NCBI RefSeq assembly: GCF_938030145.1
Contig: NZ_CALHGM010000006.1
Span: 1 to 20,642 of the forward strand
Direction: 5' to 3'
From: an uncultured Campylobacter sp.
GTDB taxonomy: Bacteria; Campylobacterota; Campylobacteria; Campylobacterales; Campylobacteraceae
Length of the DNA: 20,642 nt
Shown here: in pieces, positions 1 through 8,252 of the stretch
How positions within the stretch are numbered: position 1 is the first letter of the stretch
Layout: each line of letters opens with the position of its first letter
The notes under the pieces: generated by a model
What the model was told of the DNA's origin: nothing
Seen by the model: only the letters and a program-made list of their open reading frames with translations
Database searches by the model: none
Program-made: the position numbers and the translations under genes

Positions 1-2
1 AA

Positions 3-314
3 TATCAGGACAAATATATCGTTCATCCCACAATCAATAAATATGAAGATCCGTCAGAAATGGCGGAACTTTTATATACCGAATGCAAAAACGCTTTATT
101 GGAGCAATTCGAATTTTGTTTCTTACCATACGAAAGAGATGCGCTAAGAGAACTTTTGGAGCTCATAGATAGATACTTTAAAGATCAAAGCCTACTAGAA
201 GGCGTATGTGAATATTTGGTCTATCACAATAAATCCTGGATAGAAGTCAGAGAGCTAGCCTTAAAGACTTTGTATACCTTCGGGTATGATTTGGAAGACT
301 TCGACTATGATTAG
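3..314 (+). CDS. Unrecognised acidic protein, 5' end cut by window edge
   Basis: The frame is open from the left edge without a stop (residues begin YQDKYIVHPTINKYEDPSE before the first internal ATG at 60), so the ATG at 60 is probably internal and the gene starts outside the window. The visible 103 residues are acidic and rich in Leu, Glu and Tyr, end in a run of Asp/Glu/Tyr, and show no signal peptide or membrane segment. I do not recognise a family. The base composition is AT-rich compared with the trp genes that follow, as is that of the next two genes. Small acidic proteins in AT-rich accessory stretches are sometimes toxin-immunity proteins, but nothing here shows this. Confidence 0.6.
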   Translation, partial: YQDKYIVHPTINKYEDPSEMAELLYTECKNALLEQFEFCFLPYERDALRELLELIDRYFKDQSLLEGVCEYLVYHNKSWIEVRELALKTLYTFGYDLEDFDYD

Positions 315-335
315 GCCTGGATTAGACCTAGTAGA

Positions 336-464
336 ATGAAATTTATCCTATATATCTTTAATCTGCTGCTATGTCTAAGTGCCTGGGCTTCTATAGACAT
401 TAATGGTATAGGCATAAGCGGCAGTAAAACACAAAAATCAAGGGTTTATATCCGTAAAATTTAA
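336..464 (+). CDS. Possible small secreted peptide (42 aa)
   Basis: A 42-codon frame begins at an ATG 22 bases after the preceding stop. Its first 18 residues look like a signal peptide: a Lys after Met, a hydrophobic core with two Leu-rich stretches, and an Ala-Trp-Ala end before Ser. About 24 polar residues follow, ending in a basic Arg-Lys-Ile tail. There is no convincing ribosome binding site. It could be a real secreted peptide or the surviving 5' fragment of a longer exported protein. The composition fits its AT-rich neighbours. Confidence 0.3.
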   Translation: MKFILYIFNLLLCLSAWASIDINGIGISGSKTQKSRVYIRKI

Positions 465-486
465 AAATTCCTAATAAGGAAATAAG

Positions 487-888
487 ATGAAATTTTTAAA
501 ACGATACAAAAATATTATTCTATTACCATTTTTGCTGATTATTTCGTTTTTTGTTTTTCGTATGATTTATACGGAAATAATTAGCGAGTGCGCCCCAATA
601 AGGCTCTTTTCAAAAAATTCTCTAAGCAATAGCGACTATGTTAAGTTAAAAGCAAAATGTATAAAAAAGGCTTTGGAAAATAACGATAATCACCTTATTA
701 TGCAGTATTTTAAAAGAGAAACGAGCGAGTACCTTGAGATCATTGATGGATCGTCAAAGATTCCACATAATTTGATTAGAGTTAATAGCTTTGAAGAGTG
801 GAAAAAATTAAGGCTTACAGATACCGACAATATCATTTGCCCTATCGGTAATTATAAAAAGAGCGATATTAACAATGAAAGCAAATAA
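487..888 (+). CDS. Hypothetical protein with one N-terminal membrane anchor
   Basis: This is a 133-residue protein of unknown function. A basic N-terminus (KFLKRYK) is followed by a hydrophobic helix at about residues 9-30, which fits a single anchor with the remaining hundred polar residues outside the cytoplasm (positive-inside rule). The soluble part is Lys/Asn/Glu-rich and has three cysteines (in SECAP, AKCI and IICP), which could be oxidised in the periplasm. The start is supported by AAGGA a few bases upstream. The gene is AT-rich like its two left neighbours, which suggests an accessory origin. No family was recognised. Confidence 0.6.
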   Translation: MKFLKRYKNIILLPFLLIISFFVFRMIYTEIISECAPIRLFSKNSLSNSDYVKLKAKCIKKALENNDNHLIMQYFKRETSEYLEIIDGSSKIPHNLIRVNSFEEWKKLRLTDTDNIICPIGNYKKSDINNESK

Positions 889-961
889 ATTTATAAATTA
901 TTCAAATTTACGGCGCCTAAGGCCTACTCATCAAGCAAAATATTAGCCATAATTTGAAGCA

Positions 962-977
962 TAAATTTTAAAATTTA
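962..977. repeat. 16-base perfect palindrome between two genes
   Basis: Arms TAAATTTT and AAAATTTA form a perfect palindrome in the spacer between the hypothetical gene and trpB. The inner TTTAAAA-type core is the same as in the palindromes at 8253-8278 and 20390-20405. It may act as a weak terminator for the upstream gene or simply be one copy of the AAATTT repeat family. Confidence 0.4.
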
Positions 978-1077
978 CTATCTTGCGCCGCGCGTTTTTA
1001 CAGCTGTATATCCGATAAATTTAGAAGAGCGCCGCAAAAGACGCCGTCAAAAAAGCGAAATTTAACGCGAAATTTTA

Positions 1078-1083
1078 TATAAT
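1078..1083 (+). promoter_or_regulatory. -10 box of the trpBA unit
   Basis: A consensus TATAAT lies 26 bases before the trpB start, so the leader would be only about 20 bases. No good -35 box is visible, as is usual for Campylobacter sigma-70 promoters. The trpE promoter has the same geometry. There is no space for a leader peptide or attenuator. Confidence 0.6.
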
Positions 1084-1109
1084 CTCACGATTTAATGCGA
1101 GGAGATAGG

Positions 1110-2291
1110 ATGAATAAAAAGGCGTATTTCGGGAGTTTCGGCGGGCAATTCGTGCCGGAGACGGCAATGTTTGCGCTCGAGGAGTTGGAGGATGCGTACA
1201 ACACCATAGCGCAGACGAAGGAATTCAAAGATGAGCTAAGTTACTTGCTGCGCGAATATGCGGGGCGTCCGACGCCGCTATATCACGCCGCGCGCCTTAG
1301 CGAGCACTACGGGCATGAAATTTATCTAAAGCGCGAGGATCTTAATCATACGGGCGCTCATAAAATCAACAACGCCCTAGCGCAGGCGCTACTAGCTAAA
1401 AAGATGGGTAAAAAAAAGGTCATCGCCGAAACCGGCGCTGGTCAGCACGGCGTGGCGACGGCGACGGCAGCGGCGCTATTTGGGCTTGAGTGCGACGTAT
1501 ATATGGGCGAGACCGACGCCGCGCGTCAGCAGCTCAACGCTTTTAGGATGCAGCTTTTGGGCGCAAATTTAATCAAAATCGGCACCGGTCTTAAAACTCT
1601 CAAAGAGGCCACTACTGCGGCGATTCAGGCGTGGGTGAACGAGATCGAGAGCGTATTTTACGTCATCGGCTCGGCGGTCGGGCCGCATCCGTATCCTAAG
1701 ATGGTTAGGGATTTTCAAAGCGTCATCGGCACCGAGACCAAATCGCAGCTCGCAAGCAAGGGAGTCAAGGCCGATTACGTCCTAGCTTGCGTAGGAGGCG
1801 GAAGCAATGCGATAGGAATTTTTAGCGCGTTCGTAGATGATCCTAGCGTGCAACTCATCGGCGTCGAAGCGGGCGGCTTGGGCGCGCATACCCCTTATCA
1901 TGCAGCGACTATTACTAACGGACGCGCGGGCATCATCCACGGCATGAAAACGATCGTACTACAGGATAAATTCGGCATGATCGAGCCTGTTCACAGCATC
2001 TCGGCGGGGCTTGATTATCCGGGCGTAGGCCCTGAGCACGCGCATCTGCACGAGATAAGTCGCGCAAAATACGAAGCGGTAACCGACGATGAGTGCATCA
2101 CGGCGCTTAAACTGCTCTGTAGGCTCGAAGGCATCATCCCCGCGATCGAAAGCGCGCATGCGTTAGCGTATTTAGAAAAGCTCTGCCCGCAGCTAAAGGG
2201 CAAAAAAACGATCGTCGTAAACGTAAGCGGCAGGGGCGATAAGGATATGGATACCGTGATGAACTACAAAAAAGGAACGATTTATGGATAA
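1110..2291 (+). CDS. trpB: Tryptophan synthase beta chain
   Basis: TrpB joins indole (made by TrpA and channelled within the alpha2-beta2 complex) to L-serine using pyridoxal phosphate, the last step of tryptophan synthesis. The start at 1110 is preferred over the upstream ATG at 1095: AGGAG stands about six bases before 1110, and the protein then begins MNKKAYFGSFGGQFVPET as TrpB proteins do. It has 393 residues, a normal length. The PLP lysine is K85 in HTGAHKINN, the catalytic glutamate is E107 in AETGAGQHG, and the phosphate-binding GGGSNA loop is present. The C-terminus keeps the SGRGDKD motif. It overlaps trpA by 8 bases, so the two are translationally coupled. No insertion disturbs this protein, unlike TrpE and TrpF. 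Confidence 0.97.
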   Translation: MNKKAYFGSFGGQFVPETAMFALEELEDAYNTIAQTKEFKDELSYLLREYAGRPTPLYHAARLSEHYGHEIYLKREDLNHTGAHKINNALAQALLAKKMGKKKVIAETGAGQHGVATATAAALFGLECDVYMGETDAARQQLNAFRMQLLGANLIKIGTGLKTLKEATTAAIQAWVNEIESVFYVIGSAVGPHPYPKMVRDFQSVIGTETKSQLASKGVKADYVLACVGGGSNAIGIFSAFVDDPSVQLIGVEAGGLGAHTPYHAATITNGRAGIIHGMKTIVLQDKFGMIEPVHSISAGLDYPGVGPEHAHLHEISRAKYEAVTDDECITALKLLCRLEGIIPAIESAHALAYLEKLCPQLKGKKTIVVNVSGRGDKDMDTVMNYKKGTIYG

Positions 2292-3030
2292 GATCAAGGC
2301 GGCCTTTGCCGGCAAAAAGGCGAACATCGGCTATATCGTGGCGGGCTATCCGAGCCCAGCGCACACGAAGGAGTTTTTGTCAAATTTAGATGAAAGCGTG
2401 ATCGATCTGCTTGAGATTGGCATCCCGTATTCCGATCCACTCGCGGACGGTCCGGAAATTTTTAAGGCGAGCTTTTCTACGGTGCAAAACGGCGTAAACG
2501 CGGGCACAGTATTTGAAATTTTAAAAGAGGTGCAAACGCGCAAGCCGCTCGTATTTTTGGTCTATTACAACGTGATCTTTGCCTACGGCGCGCGCGAGTT
2601 TGTAGCGCAGGCGGCGCGCTACGGCATCAGCGGACTAATAATCCCCGATCTGCCGTATGAGGAAAATGAGGAAATTTTTGCACTTTGCGAGGAGTTCGGT
2701 ATCGCGCTCATCCCGCTTATCAGTGTTACGAGCGAGCACCGTGCTACGCGAGTTTTGAGCCGCGCGCGAGGATTCATCTACGGCGTAGGCGCTATCGGCG
2801 TGACCGGAAGCAAGCAAACGCCGATTTCGCGCCTAAAAAATATGGTCGCAGATCTTAAAAAGATGAGCGATCTGCCCATAGCGATCGGCTTTGGTATCCG
2901 CACTGCCGGCGACGTTCGCGCTACGAAAGAATACGCAGACGGCGCTATCATAGGCACCGCGATCGTAAATTTATGCGCAAATTACGGCGGGCGCGAGCTG
3001 CAAGGCAAGATCGCCGAACTTTTTAACTAA
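2284..3030 (+). CDS. trpA: Tryptophan synthase alpha chain
   Basis: TrpA cleaves indole-3-glycerol phosphate to indole and glyceraldehyde 3-phosphate in the alpha2-beta2 synthase complex. The 248-residue TIM barrel is somewhat shorter than the enterobacterial protein but complete. The catalytic acids are E44 in LEIGIPYSDP and D55 in PLADGP. The phosphate-binding loops are seen as GVTGS and GFGIRTAGDV. The start ATG overlaps the trpB stop region and is preceded by AAGGA at a good distance inside trpB. The next gene begins 10 bases after its stop, so all three are probably co-transcribed. Confidence 0.97.
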   Translation: MDKIKAAFAGKKANIGYIVAGYPSPAHTKEFLSNLDESVIDLLEIGIPYSDPLADGPEIFKASFSTVQNGVNAGTVFEILKEVQTRKPLVFLVYYNVIFAYGAREFVAQAARYGISGLIIPDLPYEENEEIFALCEEFGIALIPLISVTSEHRATRVLSRARGFIYGVGAIGVTGSKQTPISRLKNMVADLKKMSDLPIAIGFGIRTAGDVRATKEYADGAIIGTAIVNLCANYGGRELQGKIAELFN

Positions 3031-3040
3031 TGGAAAGAGC

Positions 3041-4192
3041 ATGAAAAAGATATTTTTGATTTTAATCGCAAATTTTTGCCTCGGCGCCAATCTGATGCAA
3101 TACGATCTTTTCAACCACGACGATAGCGTGGACATCGTCTTGGCGTTTGACTCCGCATACAAGCCAGACATCGTACGCCGCGTCGATGGGCAGTCGATGA
3201 GCCTTATTTTAAAGGGGCTCGGCGGCGATGAGAAATTTAACGAGATGCGCACTAATCAAAAGGTCTTAAAAAGCTTTACGATAGCGCCTAAGGGCAAGGA
3301 TATCGAGATAAATTTCCCTACTGGAGCCGATCTATCGGTCGATGCTCTTACTCAAGACGGCAATTTAAAGCTCATTTTGCGCGTAAAAAATCCCGCTTTC
3401 GATCAGAGCAAGATGAGCGTAAAGAGCGAGGCGAATGAGACGGCGCAAAGCGGTAGCAGCGGGGTTTCCGTGATGCCGATAATCGTAGCGTTACTGCTTG
3501 CGGCTGCGGCTTTCGTAGGCGTGCGAAAATTTTTATCGCACAAGCCGCAAAAAAGTATCGACGAGACATGGCGGGTTTTTGAAGACGACGCTAGCATGGA
3601 TAGCGCTGACGTGGACGAAGCGGGCATAGATGAAATTTTAAACGAATCCTCTTTTAAAAATCAGAGCGGATCAAAGAACGCAAATTTTACCAATTATTCT
3701 GACTCGCAGGAGTTTGCGAAGAAAGATGAAGCCTCTGCTTTAAATTCCAAAAATTCTAACGACTCAAAAAACGTAGATAGCGCAGATTTTTTTAGGGGCG
3801 AGAACGTGAGCGAAGAGAGTGCACACGATAAATTTTACGATGAAGTTGCGCGTGCCGAGCGTTCGGAAGCTACGGAGGCGGACGAAAACTATGAGAGCGC
3901 CGAGAATATAAGAGCAGCGGATAAAATTTCGCCGCTTAAAGTAAGCTCTGCCGAGAGTGGTACGATGGAATTTCGCGAGGGAGCAAAAGAAAGATCGGAT
4001 GCAAAAGAGCCCAAGGTTTCGGCATTTAGAAGCATTTTAGAAAATGAGCTGCTTAGCTCGGATACCGCAAGACCTAGCGACGTGCGAGTAGAGCTGGTGC
4101 GCGAGATCGACGAAAATAATGCTGCCGTAGTGCTAAGCTTTGCGGGCAAAAAACATCTAGTAGTGTTAAAAAGCTCCAACGCTATCGATTGA
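3041..4192 (+). CDS. Exported single-pass membrane protein, FliO-like topology
   Basis: The 383-residue protein has a signal peptide (about residues 1-15), a periplasmic beta-rich domain to about residue 120, one membrane helix at about 144-161, and a cytoplasmic tail. The tail has a long Ser/Asn/Asp/Glu-rich low-complexity stretch (about 200-340) and a short conserved-looking end (DVRVELVREIDE, then AGKKHLVVLKSSN). This order resembles the long epsilonproteobacterial FliO, a flagellar export-gate assembly factor. The assignment rests on topology and the C-terminal pattern only, so it is tentative; an AMIN-type envelope protein is the alternative. The start has GGAAAGAG just upstream and follows trpA by 10 bases. 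The low-complexity part contains SKNANFT and SKNSNDSKN, of the same type as the TrpF insertions. Confidence 0.6.
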   Translation: MKKIFLILIANFCLGANLMQYDLFNHDDSVDIVLAFDSAYKPDIVRRVDGQSMSLILKGLGGDEKFNEMRTNQKVLKSFTIAPKGKDIEINFPTGADLSVDALTQDGNLKLILRVKNPAFDQSKMSVKSEANETAQSGSSGVSVMPIIVALLLAAAAFVGVRKFLSHKPQKSIDETWRVFEDDASMDSADVDEAGIDEILNESSFKNQSGSKNANFTNYSDSQEFAKKDEASALNSKNSNDSKNVDSADFFRGENVSEESAHDKFYDEVARAERSEATEADENYESAENIRAADKISPLKVSSAESGTMEFREGAKERSDAKEPKVSAFRSILENELLSSDTARPSDVRVELVREIDENNAAVVLSFAGKKHLVVLKSSNAID

Positions 4193-4354
4193 TGAGGCGT
4201 GAAATTTCGCAGCTTGCGGGCTTTGCGACCCATAAAATTTTTGCAATTTGTGAAATTTTAAAAATTGCGGAATTTTATAGCGCTAGAAATTTATGCCACA
4301 TTTAAGCCTTATCACCAAAAGGTCGCGATGAGGTTTAAATTTGAAAAGAAAGAA

Positions 4355-4400
4355 GGGCGAAGGCTCGGGTAAGTTTTAAAATTTAACTCGCGCCTCGCCC
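4355..4400 (-). terminator. Rho-independent terminator of the TonB receptor gene
   Basis: GGGCGA at 4355-4360 pairs with TCGCCC at 4395-4400. The stem continues with GGC to GCC and five to six further pairs, interrupted by one bulge and one mismatch. On the minus strand the hairpin comes just after the receptor stop codon and is followed by a T-rich run (TTCTTTCTTTTC). Confidence 0.65.
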
Positions 4401-4413
4401 GTATAAGCTTAAT

Positions 4414-6510
4414 CTAAAATCTTACTTCCAAATCGACGTAGAAATTTCGTCCAGCGCCTACTGCTACAGTATCGCGTGTGCGGTTTGCGTTGATATAATG
4501 CTTATCGAAAATATTATTTACGCCAAAGCTCACGTCCGCGCCGTCAAGGACCGGGATAATGCCGTTTTTGATCTTGTAGCTTCCTCTGAAATTTGCGATC
4601 GTAAAGGACTTATCTACATAAAAATACTCCCTCCCGCGTGCAAAATATGAAGCGGGTTTGGAGTGAGGTTTGAAATAGTGGCTCACCTGAAATCCTAGAC
4701 TCAAATCTTGCAGCGGCGAATAATCTATGTTCGCGCTTAGTTTTTTGGCGTGGTTATTGATGTTTTCGTGCGTCTTTTTATTGTAAATTCTAAGTCGCTC
4801 GAAGCTCGCGCCGAAATCAAAGTCCTGCGTTTGGTAGTTTGAGCTTAGCTCAAAACCATGCCTTTTGGCTTGATCGATATTTTGATACTGCCCGTATTGT
4901 TGCGAAAAGCCGCCCGGCGGCACGCCTAGATGTGGTAGCGGCTTAACGTCAATCATATCTTTGATATTGCCGTTAAAGTAGATAAATTTCATATCGAAGT
5001 GATCATCCGTAAAAATTTCATCCTGTTTAAAGCTAAATCCGACCTCGTATTCCTTGACGGTCTCGGGCTTTAGATCGGGATTTGGGATGTAATAATACAT
5101 TCGGTTGATAGGCCCTGATTGCGATGTTTCGTGCGGCGTAGGCGCGCGGAAACTCTCGCTATATCCCGCTAAAAGAGTAAATTTATCAAAGAGCGTATAG
5201 GCAATTGCCGCGCGTGGAGAAAATCTGGAATCTTTAAATTTAGCGGGTTTGCCTTTGATGTCACGATCGAATCTATCGTATCTACCGCCCAAGGTAAGCT
5301 CTAAATCATCGTGCAAGCGGATCAGATCCTGCGCAAAAAGTCCGTAGCTATTGTATTCGTTCGGAAAGGAGGCAAAATCTCTTAGCGCTCCATTTTGGAT
5401 AAAGATCGCATCCTCCTGCCTATTTTCGTAATCGCCGCCGAAAGCGAAGCTATGATTTAAAAAGCCCGTATCAAATTCCGAGATATTTTTGATCTCTAAG
5501 CCCTTGCGATCATCTTTATTGGCGTAATCTAGCGTGCCCGTAGGTTGTTGATCTTTATAGCCGCGTTTATACTCGGCTCTGCTTTTGTAGACCTTGAAAG
5601 ACATATCCACTAGCGGGCTTTGCGGCGTAAAATTCCAATCAAAAACATAATCCCTTTGGCTTAAATTTCCGTGCACGAAGAGATCTTCCTCGTTTTTCCA
5701 TAGCGTTTGCCAGACGGTGTGTAAATTTTCGTCGTAATCAAAGGCGCTGAAGCTTATGCGGTGATCGTCTAAGTTCGCGCCGATTTTGAAAAATCCTGTA
5801 TCGATATGCTCGTTATTAAAGGTCTTGTCGTAGCCCTCGCCGTAGTGCGTACCGCCGTCTGCGAGCTTGATATTGCCGTAGCTTGCGCGCTTGCCGTAGA
5901 GTAAAACGTCGATCGGAATTTCCTCGCCCTTGCCGTAAACCGCGCCGCGCGTGCTATGCATATTGTTTGATTCGAGCCTCTGCCCTAGCATCAAGCCTAC
6001 GCTTTTTCCTTCGCTTAGATAATCGCTTGCGCTTTTGGTTTGCATATTTACGATACCGCCGATTGCGCCCGAGCCGTGAAGCACGGACGAGGCGCCCTTT
6101 ATGACCTCGACGCGCTTTAGGATGTCGCTATCGGTGCGAAAGGATGAGATCATATTTGAGTACATCCCCGCGCTTCTGCGCACGCCGTCTTGCTTGATGA
6201 TGACGCGTTCGTCGCTTTGATATCCGAATCCGCGGATCTGAAACTGTCTGCCGATCTGTCGCCCCATATCCATACTGCCGTCGACGCCCGGTATCTGCAT
6301 GATCGAATCGATCACGTTGGTTTTGGCTTTCATATCTTTGGGGGTTAAAATTCCGGCCGAGCCCGCGTATTTTAGGTTATCGACCGCGCTTACCGTCGCT
6401 TGCACGACGATTTGGCCTAGATCCTGCGACTTTGTGGCGTTGTTTTCGGCCGCATTTGCTCCGCCTATCGCGCCTATCGCAAGCGGCACCAATAAAATTC
6501 GCTTTTTCAT
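4414..6510 (-). CDS. TonB-dependent outer-membrane receptor, haem type
   Basis: This 698-residue protein would import an iron source, most likely haem, across the outer membrane using TonB energy. A signal peptide (residues 1-20, ending ANA) is followed by a TonB-box-like segment (IVVQATV near 34-40) and a plug domain to about 165 with RGFG, KGASSVLHGSGAIGG and NMQT motifs. A 22-strand-type barrel ends in the terminal Phe usual for outer-membrane proteins. FRAP at 454-457 and NPDL at 477-480 with His460 between them match the FRAP/NPNL signature of haem and haemoglobin receptors. The start has AAAGGG six bases upstream. It stands alone with its own promoter, Fur-like site and terminator, so iron repression is likely. 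The exact ligand is inferred. Confidence 0.9.
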   Translation of the reverse strand: MKKRILLVPLAIGAIGGANAAENNATKSQDLGQIVVQATVSAVDNLKYAGSAGILTPKDMKAKTNVIDSIMQIPGVDGSMDMGRQIGRQFQIRGFGYQSDERVIIKQDGVRRSAGMYSNMISSFRTDSDILKRVEVIKGASSVLHGSGAIGGIVNMQTKSASDYLSEGKSVGLMLGQRLESNNMHSTRGAVYGKGEEIPIDVLLYGKRASYGNIKLADGGTHYGEGYDKTFNNEHIDTGFFKIGANLDDHRISFSAFDYDENLHTVWQTLWKNEEDLFVHGNLSQRDYVFDWNFTPQSPLVDMSFKVYKSRAEYKRGYKDQQPTGTLDYANKDDRKGLEIKNISEFDTGFLNHSFAFGGDYENRQEDAIFIQNGALRDFASFPNEYNSYGLFAQDLIRLHDDLELTLGGRYDRFDRDIKGKPAKFKDSRFSPRAAIAYTLFDKFTLLAGYSESFRAPTPHETSQSGPINRMYYYIPNPDLKPETVKEYEVGFSFKQDEIFTDDHFDMKFIYFNGNIKDMIDVKPLPHLGVPPGGFSQQYGQYQNIDQAKRHGFELSSNYQTQDFDFGASFERLRIYNKKTHENINNHAKKLSANIDYSPLQDLSLGFQVSHYFKPHSKPASYFARGREYFYVDKSFTIANFRGSYKIKNGIIPVLDGADVSFGVNNIFDKHYINANRTRDTVAVGAGRNFYVDLEVRF

Positions 6511-6529
6511 ACCCGCCCTTTAAAATAAA

Positions 6530-6548
6530 ATTGAAATACATTATTATA
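6530..6548 (-). promoter_or_regulatory. Promoter -10 with overlapping Fur-like box
   Basis: On the minus strand TATAAT occupies 6548-6543, about 33 bases before the receptor start. Read on the plus strand, 6530-6548 is ATTGAAATACATTATTATA, which matches the palindromic ATTGATAAT-n-ATTATCAAT Fur pattern at 12 of 18 positions. Its position on the -10 box fits repression by iron-loaded Fur. Confidence 0.4.
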
Positions 6549-6570
6549 TATCTACATACTTAAATAAGGT

Positions 6571-6886
6571 TGAAATTTAATTTTAAAACCATTTGAAATT
6601 CGTTTTTATTGGCGGCAAGTATTGTGCTCCGTCTAAGCCGTTTCCGCGTTTTGGCTACGTCATGCCTACACTCTATTTGCGCCGTTTCTGTCCCCTCGGC
6701 TCTGCTCCGCTTGCACCTGTTTTTATCGCGTTTCGTCTGACTGCCTCTACGCCTTGGCTTCTCGTTGCGATCCGTCTGCGCCACGTTCAGGTTACTAAAT
6801 TTGGCATTTCTACCACAGCAAAGAGTCTAAATTTAAACGCCCGCGATTTTAAAATTTAGTTTTTTGCAAATTTAGATCGGAATTTA
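6571..6886. other. Non-coding spacer between divergent genes, no gene seen
   Basis: About 300 bases between the receptor promoter and the transporter promoter hold no convincing gene. Open frames exist on both strands, but their predicted proteins are Arg-rich and have no start signals. From about 6620 to 6800 the plus strand is pyrimidine-rich (the minus strand purine-rich) with recurring CAGACG-type words on the minus strand. It could be a decayed gene or an unrecognised structured RNA. Confidence 0.4.
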
Positions 6887-6915
6887 TTTACTTTTTATTT
6901 TACAAAGGATAAAAT
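6887..6915 (+). promoter_or_regulatory. Probable promoter of the YedE-like gene
   Basis: TTTACT at 6887-6892 and TAAAAT at 6910-6915 are separated by 17 bases. The -10 box stands 45 bases before the transporter start. Confidence 0.45.
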
Positions 6916-6960
6916 CGCGCCTAAGAGATCGGTCGATCTAGATTATTTCAGGATCTTTTC

Positions 6961-8022
6961 ATGAATAACGTTAAATGGTACATCATCGCAGGCGCCGTGC
7001 TAGGCGTGCTGGGTGCGGCGCTGGTGCATTTTGGAAACCCGGGCAATATGGGCGTTTGCGTCGCTTGCTTTTTGCGCGACACCACCGGCGCGTTAGGTTT
7101 TCACCGAGCTAGCGCAGTGCAATACATCCGCCCGGAGATCATAGGGCTCGTGTTCGGCGGCTTTTTGGCAAGCGTGCTTTGGACGCGCGAGTTCGCGCCG
7201 GTTACCGGCAGCTCGCCGTTTGCGAAATTCTTCCTAGGGATTTTCGCGATGATCGGCTGCCTTGTATTTTTGGGATGTCCGTGGCGCGCGTTTTTGCGCC
7301 TAGGCGGCGGCGATTTGACCGCGCTAGCCGGGTTAGCGGGTCTAATCTGCGGCGTACTCATTGGGTTTTTGCTTAAAAAGCGCGGCTATGAGGCGAGCAA
7401 AGAGGCAAGGCTTAGTAGCGCGATCGGAATTTTGCCCGTGATACTGGGTGCGGCGCTACTTGCGGCCTTGGTTTTCGGACTCAAAACGGGCGAGAGCGGC
7501 GCGCTTTTTATCTCCGCTAAAGGCCCCGGCGCGCAACACGCAGCGGTAGGCATCTCGCTGGCTGCGGGCATTATCGTGGGCGCGGTGATGCACAAGAGCA
7601 AATTTTGCAGCGTCGGAGCGTTCGGCAAAATTTTCCGCGGCGATTTCTCGATGTCTTGGGGCGTGTTAAGCGTCATCGCGTTTGCGAGCATCGCAAATAT
7701 CGCGTTTGGACAATACAAACTCGGCTTTGAGGGCCAGCCTATCGCACATAACGATTTCGTTTGGAATTTCTTGGGTATGGTGCTCGCGGGTCTTTGCTTC
7801 AGCCTAAGCGAGGGCTGCCCGGGCAAGCATCTGGTGCAGGCCGGCACGGGAAATTTAAGCTCGGGCATATTCGTCATCGGCATGGCGGCGGGCGCTGCGG
7901 TCGCGCACAATTTCTTGCTCGCAAGCTCGGCTAAAGGCATCACAGAGTTCGCTCCTTACGCGGTCGCGATCGGTTTTGTTTTCGCGCTTTACGTGGGGAT
8001 TTTTCAAAGGCGCAGCGCTTAA
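6961..8022 (+). CDS. yedE: YeeE/YedE-family sulfur or selenium transporter
   Basis: This 353-residue polytopic inner-membrane protein has about nine to ten hydrophobic helices. Conserved cysteine-bearing motifs in the membrane regions identify the YeeE/YedE family: C33 and C36 in GVCVACFLRD, C106 in LGCPWR, C216 in HKSKFCSVG and C286 in SEGCPGKH. Members move thiosulfate (TsuA) or are linked to selenium use. In C. jejuni the YedE-like FdhT, with its TusA-like partner FdhU, is needed for selenium-dependent formate dehydrogenase activity. The N-terminal motif fits the YedE/FdhT branch better than the thiosulfate branch. No TusA-like gene follows, so its usual partner is missing here. AGGA stands seven bases before the ATG. 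The gene is monocistronic, with hairpins behind it. Confidence 0.85.
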   Translation: MNNVKWYIIAGAVLGVLGAALVHFGNPGNMGVCVACFLRDTTGALGFHRASAVQYIRPEIIGLVFGGFLASVLWTREFAPVTGSSPFAKFFLGIFAMIGCLVFLGCPWRAFLRLGGGDLTALAGLAGLICGVLIGFLLKKRGYEASKEARLSSAIGILPVILGAALLAALVFGLKTGESGALFISAKGPGAQHAAVGISLAAGIIVGAVMHKSKFCSVGAFGKIFRGDFSMSWGVLSVIAFASIANIAFGQYKLGFEGQPIAHNDFVWNFLGMVLAGLCFSLSEGCPGKHLVQAGTGNLSSGIFVIGMAAGAAVAHNFLLASSAKGITEFAPYAVAIGFVFALYVGIFQRRSA

Positions 8023-8078
8023 GGATGATATTTAATTTCAGAGATCAATCTATACAGAGGCGGCGTATCTAGTCAAGT

Positions 8079-8114
8079 TCCGGCAGCGTACTTATAAAGA
8101 AATACGCTGCCGGA
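8079..8114 (+). terminator. Strong hairpin after the transporter gene
   Basis: TCCGGCAGCGTA at 8079-8090 and TACGCTGCCGGA at 8103-8114 form a perfect 12-base-pair stem with a 12-base loop, 57 bases after the transporter stop. No U-run follows, so it may stabilise the 3' end rather than terminate by itself. Confidence 0.5.
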
Positions 8115-8252
8115 GCGGAGCGCTCGCTGCAAGACTGGCGCAGGCAGCTGGAGATGGAATTTAAGAATTTGTAGCCGTATTCATAACGCGATAAAGCAAA
8201 TGATAAAATATGTTCCGCGCAAGAAAGATTGCGATCAATTTTTAAGAGTCGC

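Noticed and set aside
1095..1109. Upstream ATG of trpB
   Set aside because: It would add MRGDR encoded by the ribosome binding site itself; the start at 1110 fits both the binding site and the family N-terminus.
6593..6859. 88-codon plus-strand frame between receptor and transporter
   Set aside because: Pro/Arg/Phe-rich, no binding site, and an open frame on the opposite strand as well; no homology recognised.
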